From Bacillus massiliigorillae (lineage in GTDB: Bacteria; Bacillota; Bacilli; Bacillales; DSM-1321), in contig NZ_HG428741.1 in assembly GCF_000380245.2 (NCBI RefSeq), forward strand, positions 1,315,286 to 1,379,285: a stretch of DNA of 64,000 bases, given 5' to 3'. The translations under genes and the position numbers were made by a program. The notes under the pieces were generated by a model. It did not search any database. It had not been told where the DNA came from and saw only the letters and a list, made by a program, of their open reading frames with translations. Position 1 is the stretch's first letter, and each line of letters starts with the position of its first letter. Below, piece by piece: positions 25,294 to 34,320 of this stretch.

Positions 25294-26040
25294 ATGATTG
25301 AATCCGTAAAAAAGGCATGCCAAATTATTAGCTGTTTTTCTAATGAAGAACCTGTATTAGGGCTTGGCACAATCGCTGATAAATTAGGGATGCACGCTAG
25401 TACTACTCATCATATCGTATCGACTTTGTGTGATGAAGGTGTATTGATGAAAGATCACAAGAAAAAATATAGGCTTGGTTGGAGAGTACTTGAATGGAAT
25501 AATCATGTGATGTTTCAACAGGATGTATATGAAAAGGCAATGCCTATAGTAAAAGAATTGATTCTTAGATTTAAAGGAACTGTCCATATTGCCATGTTTG
25601 ACAAAGGGACAGTTGTTTTTGTGTTAAGGGTATCTTCAGAAGAATCTACACCGCTTCAAACTTACATAGGTTCTAGGAAACCATCTTATGCAACTAGCTC
25701 TGGAAAAGTCCTATTAGCTTATAATTCTGTTTATTTACAGGAGACGATTAACAGGGGCTTATCACATGAGGGGCCGAATACGATTACGGATATTAACCAG
25801 TTGAAAAAGGAGCTTTCTGAAATCCGTAAAAAAGGTTATTCAATCAGTAATAGTGAAAATTCAGATGGCATGTATGGAGTGGCTGCACCAATCTTCTCCT
25901 ATTCAGGTGAAATTATAGCAGCGGTTAATTTAGTCGGTCCTTCGTCCTATATGCGGGGCAGTAATCGTGATATGATTATTCGCAGTCTAAAAAGCACCGC
26001 ACAATCTATTTCAAAAGAGTTGGGATATATTGAAATTTAA
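25294..26040 (+). CDS. IclR-family transcriptional regulator
   Basis: 248 residues. HTH L-G-T-I-A-D-K-L-G-M-H-A-S-T-T-H-H and effector domain G-S-R-K-P-S-Y-A-T-S-S-G-K-V-L-L-A-Y. Close paralogue of the regulator at 20569, probably from a local duplication. It is divergent from the tautomerase operon with about 270 bases between starts. It may control the MFS transporter and dioxygenase genes downstream; no matching operator pair was found for it. Confidence 0.92.
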   Translation: MIESVKKACQIISCFSNEEPVLGLGTIADKLGMHASTTHHIVSTLCDEGVLMKDHKKKYRLGWRVLEWNNHVMFQQDVYEKAMPIVKELILRFKGTVHIAMFDKGTVVFVLRVSSEESTPLQTYIGSRKPSYATSSGKVLLAYNSVYLQETINRGLSHEGPNTITDINQLKKELSEIRKKGYSISNSENSDGMYGVAAPIFSYSGEIIAAVNLVGPSSYMRGSNRDMIIRSLKSTAQSISKELGYIEI

Positions 26041-26200
26041 GAGGTGTTCTGATTAATGTTTGAAGAATTTTTAGGCTGTAAAATGCTTGAAAACTATGAA
26101 TCTTGAAACTTAGAAAATGATTCCGCGATAGCTGTGCTATTACTGGAAAAGGATTTGTGGAAAAGTTCCTAGATAATATAAACCATTCTATTTTTATCAA
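26041..26200 (+). other. short frames downstream of iclR, possible gene remnant
   Basis: A good ribosome site (GAGGTG) precedes ATG at 26056, but the frame stops after 16 codons (M-F-E-E-F-L-G-C-K-M). No continuous product can be read from the rest. It may be the start of a lost gene. I do not assign a family. Confidence 0.25.
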
Positions 26201-26208
26201 ATGTAAAC

Positions 26209-26259
26209 CATGGCTGTAGTAAACCATTTTTAAAAAATGGCTGCAGCTATGTTTTTTTT
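26209..26259 (+). terminator. intrinsic terminator
   Basis: Two-part stem: CATGGCTGTAG with CTGCAGCTATG and an inner CCATTTTT/AAAAATGG, followed by seven T. Confidence 0.8.
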
Positions 26260-26513
26260 ATTACTTTATACCTGAATGTGTGTAATTATAAGGAAAATAT
26301 TGATTATATGTTAATTGGTTTACAATCCGCTGTTAGATTTACATTTACAATCATGAACCAAGGGTGGACCTATACCATCTTTCGAGGAGGGTGATGAAAA
26401 TTAGAGAACGGATTTAGGTAACATATCTATTTTACACTAACTGTAAAAGCTCATGGATAGTTAATCAATTTGTACATGTTTGTAAAAGATGTTGTAAGAA
26501 AGGGGATCGTAAG
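26260..26513. other. upstream region of the MFS transporter gene
   Basis: No gene. A repeat of TTTACAATC occurs twice about 20-30 bases apart (around 26318 and 26344), possibly a regulator site. GAGGAGGGTGATGAAAA near 26384 looks like a ribosome site but opens only a very short frame. Confidence 0.35.
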
Positions 26514-27872
26514 ATGGATTCATCTTCACAATCTGTTAAACCTAGTACTTCAGGAAGCGAATCTAATTTGCCGAAAAAAAGTCTAGAGGGATATGCCATC
26601 CCTAAGGTTACTTTTCTTGTTGTGGGTATATGTTGGTTTGCGATGTTTTCCGAAGGATATGATTTGGCGATTTATGGCGCAGTTCTTCCTGCTATTTTGG
26701 ATGATCCTGCTTGGAAATTGTCGCCCGCGATGGCCGGATCTATTGCGAGCTATGCCCTTTTTGGAATGTTAATAGGGGCTGTTATTTCAGGTACGATTAC
26801 GGATATTTTTGGCCGCAAAAAAGTGATGGCACTCTGTATCACCATTTTTTCTATTTCAATGATCATTGCGGCATTAGCACCTACTCCTCAACTGTTTGGA
26901 ATCATTCGCTTTATTGGAGGTTTAGCATTAGGCGGTGTTATTCCGACAGCATCAGCCTTAACCATTGAGTATTCTCCGATTAAACGAAGGTCTTTGATGT
27001 ATGCGATTATGTATACTGGCTATGCGATGGGTGGTGTGTTTTCAGCTTTTCTCTCCATTCTTTTCTTGGCAGATCATTCATGGCGGATCATGTTTTGGAT
27101 TGGTGCGTTACCGATTCTAGCGGTTCCTTTCATTCTTAAATTTTTGCCTGAATCGCTTGAATTTCTCGTCGTGAAAAATAGAGTTTCTGAAGCAGAGCAG
27201 ATTGCCAATAAATATAATATTTCCATTGAAAACATAAAGGAAGCCGCGAAGAAAGAAAAGATGAAAGTAAAAAGTACATCTAATACGGTTGCAGAACTCT
27301 TTAGCAAACAAAACATTCGACCAACCATCTTTTTCTGGATTACATTTTTTATGGGCTTATTTACTATTTACGGATTAACTACATGGTTGCCACAAATGAT
27401 GAGAAGTGCGGGTTATCCCCTTGGCTCAAGTATTGGATTTTTGTTGATGCTTAATTTTTCAGCGGCGGTGGGGGCTATTTTAGCCGGCGTTGCAGCAGAT
27501 AAATGGGGATCTAAAAAGGTTATTATTATTTCGTATTTACTAGCGAGTATTTCCATTGCTTTACTAAGTGTAAAAGCATCGATGTTGGTTGTTTATGGTC
27601 TTGTTGGAGTTGCAGGATTTGGAACAATTGGAACAACTTTAATCTTAAATGCCTATATTTCTAAATATTTTGATACAAAAATTCGCGCAACCTCTTTAGG
27701 GTGGGCCCTTGGATTTGGCAGGATTGGAGCCATATTAGGACCTATTCTAGCTGGCTTGGTCATTAGCTGGAATTTTAACCTTTCGACGAATTTCTATATC
27801 TTTGCCCTTGCTGCGGTCATTGCGGCGATAGCCGTCATATTTATCCCAAAAAGTAAACAGGGGGAAGTTTAA
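26514..27872 (+). CDS. MFS transporter, aromatic acid:H+ symporter family
   Basis: 452 residues, 12 predicted membrane helices. S-E-G-Y-D-L-A-I-Y-G in helix 1 and the loop 2-3 motif D-I-F-G-R-K-K are typical of PcaK-type AAHS carriers; the same loop recurs as D-K-W-G-S-K-K between helices 8 and 9. The helix-1 acidic residues suggest an aromatic acid substrate. Given the surrounding genes, anthranilate or 3-hydroxyanthranilate is plausible but not shown. AAGGGGATC precedes the ATG. A terminator follows. Confidence 0.9.
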   Translation: MDSSSQSVKPSTSGSESNLPKKSLEGYAIPKVTFLVVGICWFAMFSEGYDLAIYGAVLPAILDDPAWKLSPAMAGSIASYALFGMLIGAVISGTITDIFGRKKVMALCITIFSISMIIAALAPTPQLFGIIRFIGGLALGGVIPTASALTIEYSPIKRRSLMYAIMYTGYAMGGVFSAFLSILFLADHSWRIMFWIGALPILAVPFILKFLPESLEFLVVKNRVSEAEQIANKYNISIENIKEAAKKEKMKVKSTSNTVAELFSKQNIRPTIFFWITFFMGLFTIYGLTTWLPQMMRSAGYPLGSSIGFLLMLNFSAAVGAILAGVAADKWGSKKVIIISYLLASISIALLSVKASMLVVYGLVGVAGFGTIGTTLILNAYISKYFDTKIRATSLGWALGFGRIGAILGPILAGLVISWNFNLSTNFYIFALAAVIAAIAVIFIPKSKQGEV

Positions 27873-27900
27873 TAAAACAAACAATAGTAGGAAATGATTA

Positions 27901-27928
27901 GGGACTGTATTGAACTGTCCCTTTTTAT
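27901..27928 (+). terminator. intrinsic terminator
   Basis: AGGGAC (27901-27906) pairs with GTCCCT (27918-27923), extended by partial pairs, then TTTTT. Confidence 0.8.
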
Positions 27929-27961
27929 ATTTTTTAAGATGCCTAGTTAAGGATGGTGAAA

Positions 27962-28356
27962 ATGGAACAACTGATTAAGAGATTAAAAGAAAATGGATTA
28001 CTAGAAATCCTCGTCCGAAAAAAGTCATTTGCTTCACTTACTTTTTAGCGGCCTTAAGTATCGCACTGCTTAGTATCAAGTTTAATATTGTCATCATGTA
28101 TTTGCTGATTGCCGTTGCAGGGGGTGGGACAACCGGAACAACATTTGTTCTTGCAAGCTATGTTATGAAACACTATAATTCTCAAAATCGTGCTACAGCC
28201 ATCGGAATCTCTTCGGCAATTGGAAGATTTGGTGCTGTAGCCGGACCAATGCTAGTCGGCATCATTCTAAGTATGGGAATGAACTTTAGGTTCAATTTCT
28301 AATTGTTTGCCATTATTGCTTCTTTGGTCATTTTATTGGTTCCGTCAAAAAAATAA
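27962..28356 (+). pseudogene. remnant of an MFS transporter (C-terminal part), fused to an unrelated gene start
   Basis: From about 28012 the frame reads R-P-K-K-V-I-C-F-T-Y-F-L-A-A-L and continues through N-R-A-T-A-I-G-I-S-S-A-I-G-R-F-G-A to a stop at 28300-28302, then L-F-A-I-I-A-S-L-V-I-L-L-V-P-S-K-K to 28356. This is the last third of a carrier like the intact one at 26514. Upstream, an ATG at 27962 with AAGGA opens M-E-Q-L-I-K-R-L-K-E-N-G in a different frame that stops after 26 codons, and is not carrier sequence. A deletion has joined the start of one gene to the end of a second carrier. Confidence 0.8.
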
Positions 28357-28573
28357 GCTTAAAAATCAAAAAAGGGTACCAATAATTCCTGAAATAGTTC
28401 ATAAGAATAGATACAAATTAAATATTTTATAAAAATTCATAAAATTTCATATTATGAAAAAACTTAGTTTTCTTAAAACTGCTTATTCACTATATTTATA
28501 GTTAGAAACTGATGAATTTCAAAATTTGAATCTTGAAGTTTACTAGAAAAAACAAAAATGGAGGAATGATAAA
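28357..28573. other. upstream region of the dioxygenase gene
   Basis: AT-rich and non-coding. It holds TTCAAAATTTGAA (28518-28530), a palindrome 43 bases before the gene that could be a regulator site. Confidence 0.4.
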
Positions 28574-29131
28574 ATGGCAAAAGCGACTATGACTGATTTG
28601 AAAGCGCTTAACTTATTTAAATGGATTGAAGAAAATAAGGAGCAGTTGAGACCGCCTGTAAATAATAAAGTTCTTTGGGAAGATTCCGAGTTTATTTGTA
28701 TGATTCTTGGCGGACCGAATAGACGCCGTGATTTTCATGTCGATCCTTCTGATGAATTTTTTTACCAAATTAAAGGCGATTGTTATGTTGAAGTTATTAA
28801 TAACGAAAAGCGTGAAGTTGTAACTGTGAGAGAAGGAGAAGTATTTATGCTTCCAGCAAACGTACCACATTCTCCACACCGTGTTGCAGACACTTATGGT
28901 CTAGTTATTGAACGGAAGCGTGCAGAAGGAGAGCTAGAGGATTTCGTTTGGTTCTGTGATAACTGTGATCAAGAAATGCACCGCAAAACAGTTCAATTAA
29001 CTGATATTGAAACACAAGTAAAAGGAGCCATTCAAGAATTCAACAGCAGTAAAGATCATCGCACTTGCGAAAAATGTGGGCATGTAATGTCCGAAGAAGT
29101 AAACGAGTGGATTCCTAAAAACAACCAATAA
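28574..29131 (+). CDS. nbaC: 3-hydroxyanthranilate 3,4-dioxygenase
   Basis: 185 residues. Cupin fold with iron ligands in D-F-H-V-D-P-S-D-E-F-F near residues 55-65 and H-S-P-H-R near 97-101. The C-terminus carries a rubredoxin-like site, C-D-N-C near residue 125 and C-E-K-C-G-H near 162, as in bacterial members. It opens 3-hydroxyanthranilate to 2-amino-3-carboxymuconate 6-semialdehyde. GGAGGAATG precedes the ATG. It is first in a tight unit with carrier, ACMSD, deaminase and dehydrogenase genes. Confidence 0.95.
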   Translation: MAKATMTDLKALNLFKWIEENKEQLRPPVNNKVLWEDSEFICMILGGPNRRRDFHVDPSDEFFYQIKGDCYVEVINNEKREVVTVREGEVFMLPANVPHSPHRVADTYGLVIERKRAEGELEDFVWFCDNCDQEMHRKTVQLTDIETQVKGAIQEFNSSKDHRTCEKCGHVMSEEVNEWIPKNNQ

Positions 29132-29155
29132 GAATAAGAAAGAAGGTAGGACATT

Positions 29156-30514
29156 GTGAAATCCATAAATGCTTCGGAAGTGATGGCAAAAAGTAAATTT
29201 AGTCGCATACATTTAACCGTATTTATCTGGTGTGCATTCGGAATCATTTTTGATGGCTACGATTTAAATATGTATGGTGTCGTCCTACCTTCTTTAATGA
29301 AGGAATGGAATCTAACGGCAATTCAAGCTGGTATCATAGGTAGCTACGCCTTGCTTGGAATGATGCTTGGTGCATTTTTTTTCGCACCACTTGCAGATAA
29401 ACTGGGGCGAAAAAAAGTGCTATTGATATGTATTTTGATTTTCAGCATTAGCACCGTGTTGGCTGGATTTTCCTCAGGACCGACACAGTTTTCTATACTT
29501 CGATTTATCGCTGGTTTTGGATTAGGTGGTCTTATGCCAAATGTAATTGCTTTAATGACAGAATACTCACCAAAATCTATTCGAGGTGTTTTAGTAGCTA
29601 CCATGTATTGCGGTTATGCAATTGGCGGTATTTTAGTTTCATTAATGGGAATTTATATCCTTCCTGAATTTGGATGGAGGATTCTGTTTTGGTCAGCTGC
29701 GGTTCCTTTAGTTTTTCTACCGTTTTTTGTGAAATTTATGCCAGAGTCAATGAGTTTTTATATCTTAAGAAAGCAAAACGCGAAACTGAGTGATATCTTA
29801 AACGAAGTCGACCCTGGGAAAAATTATAAGGAAAGCGATGAGTTTCAATTTGAAGAAGAAAAGGCAAGAGCAAAGGGATTTCCTGTTAAAAAGTTATTTG
29901 AAAACAAACGTGCACGAAGTACCTTTATGTTTTGGTTAGCTTGCTTTAGTTGTTTAATCATGGTTTACGGATTGAATACTTGGCTTCCAAAGTTAATGAT
30001 GCAAGCCGGTTATCCATTAGGATCTAGTTTATCCTTTATGCTGGTACTAAACATTGGTTCCATTATTGGTTCCATCTTTGGCGGCTTACTTGCGGATCGA
30101 ATTGGTTCGAAGAAAGTATTACTCTGGTTTTTTATAATGGGAGCAATTTGTTTCGTCATGCTTGGATTTAAAACGAATCTTCTTTTTCTCTACATATTAA
30201 TCTTCGTTGGCGGGGCATGTACAATCGGGACACAAAATATTGCTAACCCTTATATAGCCGAATACTATCCTAAAGAAATGAGATCAACAGGTATTGGCTG
30301 GGCGTTAGGGATGGGGAGAATTGGTGCGTTATTAGCACCTACCCTTGGAGGAATCTTGTTATCTAAGAATCTTCCTTTACAGATGAATTTCCTTGCATTC
30401 TGTATCCCATGTGTTCTTGGCGTTCTGGCTATATTGTTGATTCAGAATAAATATGGAAGCTTTGATAAGAAAGTTATAGATGAAAAAGATTTTAGTATGG
30501 AGGAGAGAGCATGA
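29156..30514 (+). CDS. MFS transporter, aromatic acid:H+ symporter family
   Basis: 452 residues, 12 helices. F-D-G-Y-D-L-N-M-Y-G in helix 1, D-K-L-G-R-K-K after helix 2 and R-S-T-G-I-G-W-A-L-G-M-G-R-I-G in the C-terminal half are AAHS/PcaK-like. It is related to the carrier at 26514. The GTG start has AAGGTAGG upstream. Its stop overlaps the ACMSD start (ATGA), so the two are translationally coupled, which ties its substrate to this pathway. Confidence 0.9.
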   Translation: MKSINASEVMAKSKFSRIHLTVFIWCAFGIIFDGYDLNMYGVVLPSLMKEWNLTAIQAGIIGSYALLGMMLGAFFFAPLADKLGRKKVLLICILIFSISTVLAGFSSGPTQFSILRFIAGFGLGGLMPNVIALMTEYSPKSIRGVLVATMYCGYAIGGILVSLMGIYILPEFGWRILFWSAAVPLVFLPFFVKFMPESMSFYILRKQNAKLSDILNEVDPGKNYKESDEFQFEEEKARAKGFPVKKLFENKRARSTFMFWLACFSCLIMVYGLNTWLPKLMMQAGYPLGSSLSFMLVLNIGSIIGSIFGGLLADRIGSKKVLLWFFIMGAICFVMLGFKTNLLFLYILIFVGGACTIGTQNIANPYIAEYYPKEMRSTGIGWALGMGRIGALLAPTLGGILLSKNLPLQMNFLAFCIPCVLGVLAILLIQNKYGSFDKKVIDEKDFSMEERA

Positions 30515-31521
30515 GAGTAGATTTTCACACACACATTATTCCAGAAAATATTCCGGATTTTGGGGAAAAATTTAGCGGTGAACGGTGGCCAACACTTGAG
30601 AAAACTTGTTCGTGCGGCGCTAATATCATGGTCGCAGGAAAGGTATTCCGTGAAGTTACGGACCAGGTATGGAGTCCGGAGAAAAGAATCGAGGATATGG
30701 ATGCTGAAGGTGTCGATATACAAGTGTTGTCACCAATTCCCGTGACATTCTCCTATTGGGCTGAGCCAGAAGCAGCTGAGGAAATGGCGGTAATTCAAAA
30801 TGATTTTATCGCCGAAACAGTAAAAAAGTATCCGGACCGCTTTATCGGTCTTGGAACAGTTCCTCTCCAGGATGTAGAGGTTTCGATTCGTGAAATGGAT
30901 CGCTGCATGCATGAGCTTGGATTAAAAGGAATCGAAATCGGGTCGAATATCAATGGTCAAAATCTCGATGATCCTGCTTTTACGAAGTTTTTTGAGATGG
31001 CAGAAAAGTGGGAAGTACCATTGTTTATTCACCCATGGGAAACATTAGGCAGGGAGCGGATGCCACGCCATAATTTCATGTACACTGTCGGCATGCCGAG
31101 TGAAACGGCTCTTGCTGCGGCGAGCTTAATTAATGGTGGTGTTATGGAGAAGTTCCCGAATCTAAAGGTTTGTTTCGCGCATGGAGGCGGATCGTTCCCG
31201 TATATTCTGCCACGGCTCGATCAAGGCTGGAAGGTGTGGCCGCATCTACGACAAACGAGTATGCCGCCAAGTCATTATGCGAAAAACTTCTACTTTGATT
31301 CCTTGAACTATGATCCATTAAACATAAAGTATTTAGTCGATCGATTTGGCTATGAAAAAATTCTTATGGGCTCAGATTATCCGTTTTTACTGCGCGAAAT
31401 CCCGCCTGGAAACGTAATAGATGAAACAGTGGCCCTGACGGAAGAACAGAAACAAGCGATTTTGGGCAAAAACGCATTGGAATTCTTAAATGTGAAAATA
31501 AAGGAGGAAAACAAACGATGA
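30511..31521 (+). CDS. nbaD: 2-amino-3-carboxymuconate 6-semialdehyde decarboxylase (ACMSD)
   Basis: 336 residues, amidohydrolase fold. Zinc ligands are visible in D-F-H-T-H near residues 3-7, F-I-H-P-W near 175 and G-S-D-Y-P near 290; the F-A-H-G-G-G-S-F-P-Y segment near 220 carries the catalytic histidine. It makes 2-aminomuconate semialdehyde and diverts the intermediate from quinolinate formation. It overlaps both neighbours by ATGA junctions. Length and motifs agree with known ACMSD enzymes. Confidence 0.95.
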   Translation: MRVDFHTHIIPENIPDFGEKFSGERWPTLEKTCSCGANIMVAGKVFREVTDQVWSPEKRIEDMDAEGVDIQVLSPIPVTFSYWAEPEAAEEMAVIQNDFIAETVKKYPDRFIGLGTVPLQDVEVSIREMDRCMHELGLKGIEIGSNINGQNLDDPAFTKFFEMAEKWEVPLFIHPWETLGRERMPRHNFMYTVGMPSETALAAASLINGGVMEKFPNLKVCFAHGGGSFPYILPRLDQGWKVWPHLRQTSMPPSHYAKNFYFDSLNYDPLNIKYLVDRFGYEKILMGSDYPFLLREIPPGNVIDETVALTEEQKQAILGKNALEFLNVKIKEENKR

Positions 31522-31970
31522 GGAAACCAGAGGGAAAGTTAGCGGAATTAGGCCTTGAGTTACCTGCATTGCGCCCTGCACATGGTGGCTATGTTGGCTG
31601 TGTGCGCACAGGTAATTTGTTGTTTACCTCCGGTCAAGGAGTGGACCAATTCCATGGGAAACTCGGGAGGGACTTAACTGTTGAAGAAGGGTATTTGGCT
31701 GCCCAGCAGTCGATGCTGAATCTATTAAGTGTCGTGAAAAATGAAATTGGCGAACTTAGTAAGGTCAAGCAGTTCGTCAAAGTTCTTGGTATGGTCAATA
31801 GCACAGAAGAGTTTACTGACCAACCTAAGGTCATGAACGGCGCATCTGACTTAATTTTGAAGGTGTTTGGCGAAAAAGGGAAGCACGCCCGTTCAGCAGT
31901 TGGTATGGCACAATTGCCAAATAATACAGCTATAGAAATTGAAATGATTATTGAGATAGAGGAGGAGTAA
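31518..31970 (+). CDS. nbaF: RidA/YjgF-family 2-aminomuconate deaminase
   Basis: 150 residues. The RidA fold is shown by L-F-T-S-G-Q-G near residues 35-41, a conserved Arg in A-R-S-A-V-G near 120 and the acidic C-terminus. 2-Aminomuconate deaminases of the nba/amn pathways belong to this family. It would release ammonia to give 4-oxalocrotonate, linking the upper units to the tautomerase operon at 25 kb. Position between ACMSD and the semialdehyde dehydrogenase supports this over a general RidA role. Confidence 0.88.
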   Translation: MRKPEGKLAELGLELPALRPAHGGYVGCVRTGNLLFTSGQGVDQFHGKLGRDLTVEEGYLAAQQSMLNLLSVVKNEIGELSKVKQFVKVLGMVNSTEEFTDQPKVMNGASDLILKVFGEKGKHARSAVGMAQLPNNTAIEIEMIIEIEEE

Positions 31971-31972
31971 AT

Positions 31973-33442
31973 ATGCCAGAAGGATTAACTGCAAAAAATA
32001 TCATTATACAAGATGCCAAACTTTTTATAGATGGAGAATACCGAGATGCTCTTTCAGGGGAAACATTTGATTCCTATAACCCGGCGACAAATATAAAGCA
32101 TGCTTCAGTTGCCAATGGTGGAGTAGAGGATGCCAAACTTGCCATCGATGTGGCTCATCGCACGTTTGCGAGCGGAGTTTGGAGCAATATGCCTGTTGAA
32201 GAACGATCCAAGATTCTTTGCAGAATCGCCGATTTGATTTTGGATAATGTCGATCATCTGGCCCTCGTTGAAACGCTAGATGTAGGAAAACCGATTAAGG
32301 AAAGCCGAGGATTCGATATTCCGCGCGCTGCGTCAAATTTCCGCTTTTTTGCGGAAATGGCGAAATATATGGTTCATGAACATTATGATATGAGCGGTCA
32401 TATGTCTTATGTACAATATGCGCCAGCGGGTGTGACCAGTCTAATCATCCCTTGGAATTTGCCGTTTATGCAAATGACTTGGAAAGCTTCTGCTGCATTG
32501 GCGGCAGGAAATACAGTCGTGATTAAACCAGCATCCTACACACCATTAAGTGCGGTGTTGCTTGGAGAGATTGCCAATGAAGCGGGACTGCCTCCTGGTG
32601 TGTTGAATATCCTCACAGGCCCGGGAAGTACTGTCGGAACGGCGATGTCAACACATCCATCGGTACGAAGAATTTCATTTGTTGGAGAATCCAATACAGG
32701 AAAAACAGTGATGCGCAATGCTGCAGAAAGCTTAATACCTGTTTCATTGGAGCTCGGAGGTAAATCGGCTAATATCGTCTTTGAAGATGCGGACTTGGAT
32801 GAAGCGGTTACGGGCTCGATTGAAGCAATTTTCCGTAACCAGGGTGAAATTTGTTTAGCTGGTTCGCGCATCCTTGTTCAAGAAAAGATATATGACCAAT
32901 TTTTAGATAAATATGTTGCTGCTGTGAAGAATATTAAAGTAGGTGATCCGACAGACGAGTCTACAGATATGGGAGCGCTCGTGTCGGAAGGGCATTTACA
33001 ATCGGTTGATGAATACGTACAAATCGGACTAGCAGAGGGAGCCAAGCTTGCTCATGGCGGTAAGCGCGTTGCCGAACTTAAAGATGGAAACTTTTATGAG
33101 CCTACAGTTCTCTATGATGCTAATAATAAAATGAGAGTTGCTCAGGAAGAAATCTTCGGACCTGTTCCGGTGATTATTCCATTTAAAACAGAAGAAGAAG
33201 CCATCCAAATTGCTAATGATTCTATCTATGGCCTTGCAGGTGTTGTTTGGACAAATGATTTAAGACGCGGTAATCGTGTGACCTCACAAATTCATTCTGG
33301 TTTATTATGGGTTAACTGCTGGTATGTTCGAGACTTAAGAACACCATTTGGTGGTGCAAAAGCAAGTGGAATTGGGCGTGAAGGCGGGCGTCACAGCTTT
33401 GATTTTTATACTGAAGCAAAGACTATTACATTAAAAAAATAA
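31973..33442 (+). CDS. nbaE: 2-aminomuconate semialdehyde dehydrogenase
   Basis: 489 residues, aldehyde dehydrogenase superfamily. W-N-L-P-F-M-Q near residue 160, the E-L-G-G-K-S-A-N segment with catalytic Glu near 260, and N-Q-G-E-I-C-L-A-G with catalytic Cys near 294. The asparagine and cysteine positions match 2-hydroxy/2-aminomuconic semialdehyde dehydrogenases (DmpC/AmnC). It yields 2-aminomuconate for the deaminase. Starts 2 bases after the deaminase gene; GGAGGAG precedes the ATG. Last gene of the unit. Confidence 0.92.
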   Translation: MPEGLTAKNIIIQDAKLFIDGEYRDALSGETFDSYNPATNIKHASVANGGVEDAKLAIDVAHRTFASGVWSNMPVEERSKILCRIADLILDNVDHLALVETLDVGKPIKESRGFDIPRAASNFRFFAEMAKYMVHEHYDMSGHMSYVQYAPAGVTSLIIPWNLPFMQMTWKASAALAAGNTVVIKPASYTPLSAVLLGEIANEAGLPPGVLNILTGPGSTVGTAMSTHPSVRRISFVGESNTGKTVMRNAAESLIPVSLELGGKSANIVFEDADLDEAVTGSIEAIFRNQGEICLAGSRILVQEKIYDQFLDKYVAAVKNIKVGDPTDESTDMGALVSEGHLQSVDEYVQIGLAEGAKLAHGGKRVAELKDGNFYEPTVLYDANNKMRVAQEEIFGPVPVIIPFKTEEEAIQIANDSIYGLAGVVWTNDLRRGNRVTSQIHSGLLWVNCWYVRDLRTPFGGAKASGIGREGGRHSFDFYTEAKTITLKK

Positions 33443-33476
33443 CAAAAAAGCGGTTTTATCAATGAAAATTTTTAAA

Positions 33477-33505
33477 GTCCCAAGAAAAAGGTTTTCTTGG
33501 GACCT
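33477..33505. terminator. intrinsic terminator, possibly bidirectional
   Basis: Stem GTCCCAAGAAAA (33477-33488) with TTTTCTTGGGAC (33492-33503), three-base loop. Confidence 0.82.
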
Positions 33506-33556
33506 TATTAGTAAGTATTAATTATAAAAAAAGCGGTCATTTTTTGCCCGGCTTTC

Positions 33557-34174
33557 CTACTGATAAAGTCCTTCCGTATAGACAGCGGTCATTGTTTTTG
33601 CGATTTCCTTGACGGATCCTTGGTGCTCGTTCCGGACGATTTCCCATAGATACATTTCGTTCGTATAGAACCAGCCCCTAGCAACAAGCGTGCGGTTTAG
33701 TTCGGCTCTAGCCAGTCCATTTTTTTGGGCGAATGCGATGTCTTGGGAAATTCGCTGGATAAATTTTTCACGGATTGCTTTCCATTTCGCTGAAATCGAT
33801 GATGATATTCCTATAGCTTGTTCAAACAATTGCATCATACTTCGTTCGGTTTCGGCCATTTTTAAAAAAGCAGTCGCTTGTGAAAGGATGATTTGCGACG
33901 CTTCTTCCTTTGAATTTGGAGAAAATGAAACCTCGGCAATGTCATAGAATCTTTCCATGACATCATCCATTAACACCATTAAAATTTCTTCTTTCCCTTC
34001 AAAATGAACATAAGCTGTTCCATAGCCAATTCCTGCTTTTTTAATCATTTGCGAAATCGTTGCTTTTTGAAAGCCTTCTTCTAAAAAAACGTCCCTCGCA
34101 GCCTCAAGTAGTTTTTGCTTTGTCTTTATGGAACGTAAATGGCGTTTGTCGACCACATCAAGTTTATCCTTCAT
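33557..34174 (-). CDS. TetR/AcrR-family regulator, likely of the kyn operon
   Basis: 205 residues. N-terminal HTH (A-T-I-S-Q-M-I-K-K-A-G-I-G-Y-G-T-A-Y-V-H-F near residues 42-62), C-terminal ligand domain. The C-terminal region resembles fatty-acid/aromatic-acid responsive TetR members but gives no specific ligand. It is divergent from kynU with a palindrome overlapping the kynU promoter, so repression of kynU-permease-kynA-kynB is the likely role. Confidence 0.88.
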   Translation of the reverse strand: MKDKLDVVDKRHLRSIKTKQKLLEAARDVFLEEGFQKATISQMIKKAGIGYGTAYVHFEGKEEILMVLMDDVMERFYDIAEVSFSPNSKEEASQIILSQATAFLKMAETERSMMQLFEQAIGISSSISAKWKAIREKFIQRISQDIAFAQKNGLARAELNRTLVARGWFYTNEMYLWEIVRNEHQGSVKEIAKTMTAVYTEGLYQ

Positions 34175-34258
34175 AGCCCTATCCTCCTGTATCTCTACTA
34201 TAAAGAATATCTGAATATTAGTATGGTAGCAACGTTTGGGATTTTCTGGATTAAAATA

Positions 34259-34287
34259 TTGACATTATGTCATATTTGTTGTTATAT
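34259..34287 (+). promoter_or_regulatory. sigma-A promoter of the kyn operon with overlapping palindrome
   Basis: TTGACA (34259-34264), exactly 17 bases, TTATAT (34282-34287). The palindrome TGACATTATGTCA (34260-34272) overlaps the -35 box, a classic repressor position. The divergent TetR gene is the obvious candidate. Confidence 0.78.
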
Positions 34288-34320
34288 TTTTTTAAAGTAA
34301 TACAAAGGGGGAATATCATA

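Noticed and set aside
34267..34320. Upstream extension of kynU
   Set aside because: It lies within the promoter and palindrome; the ATG at 34321 has the only good ribosome site.
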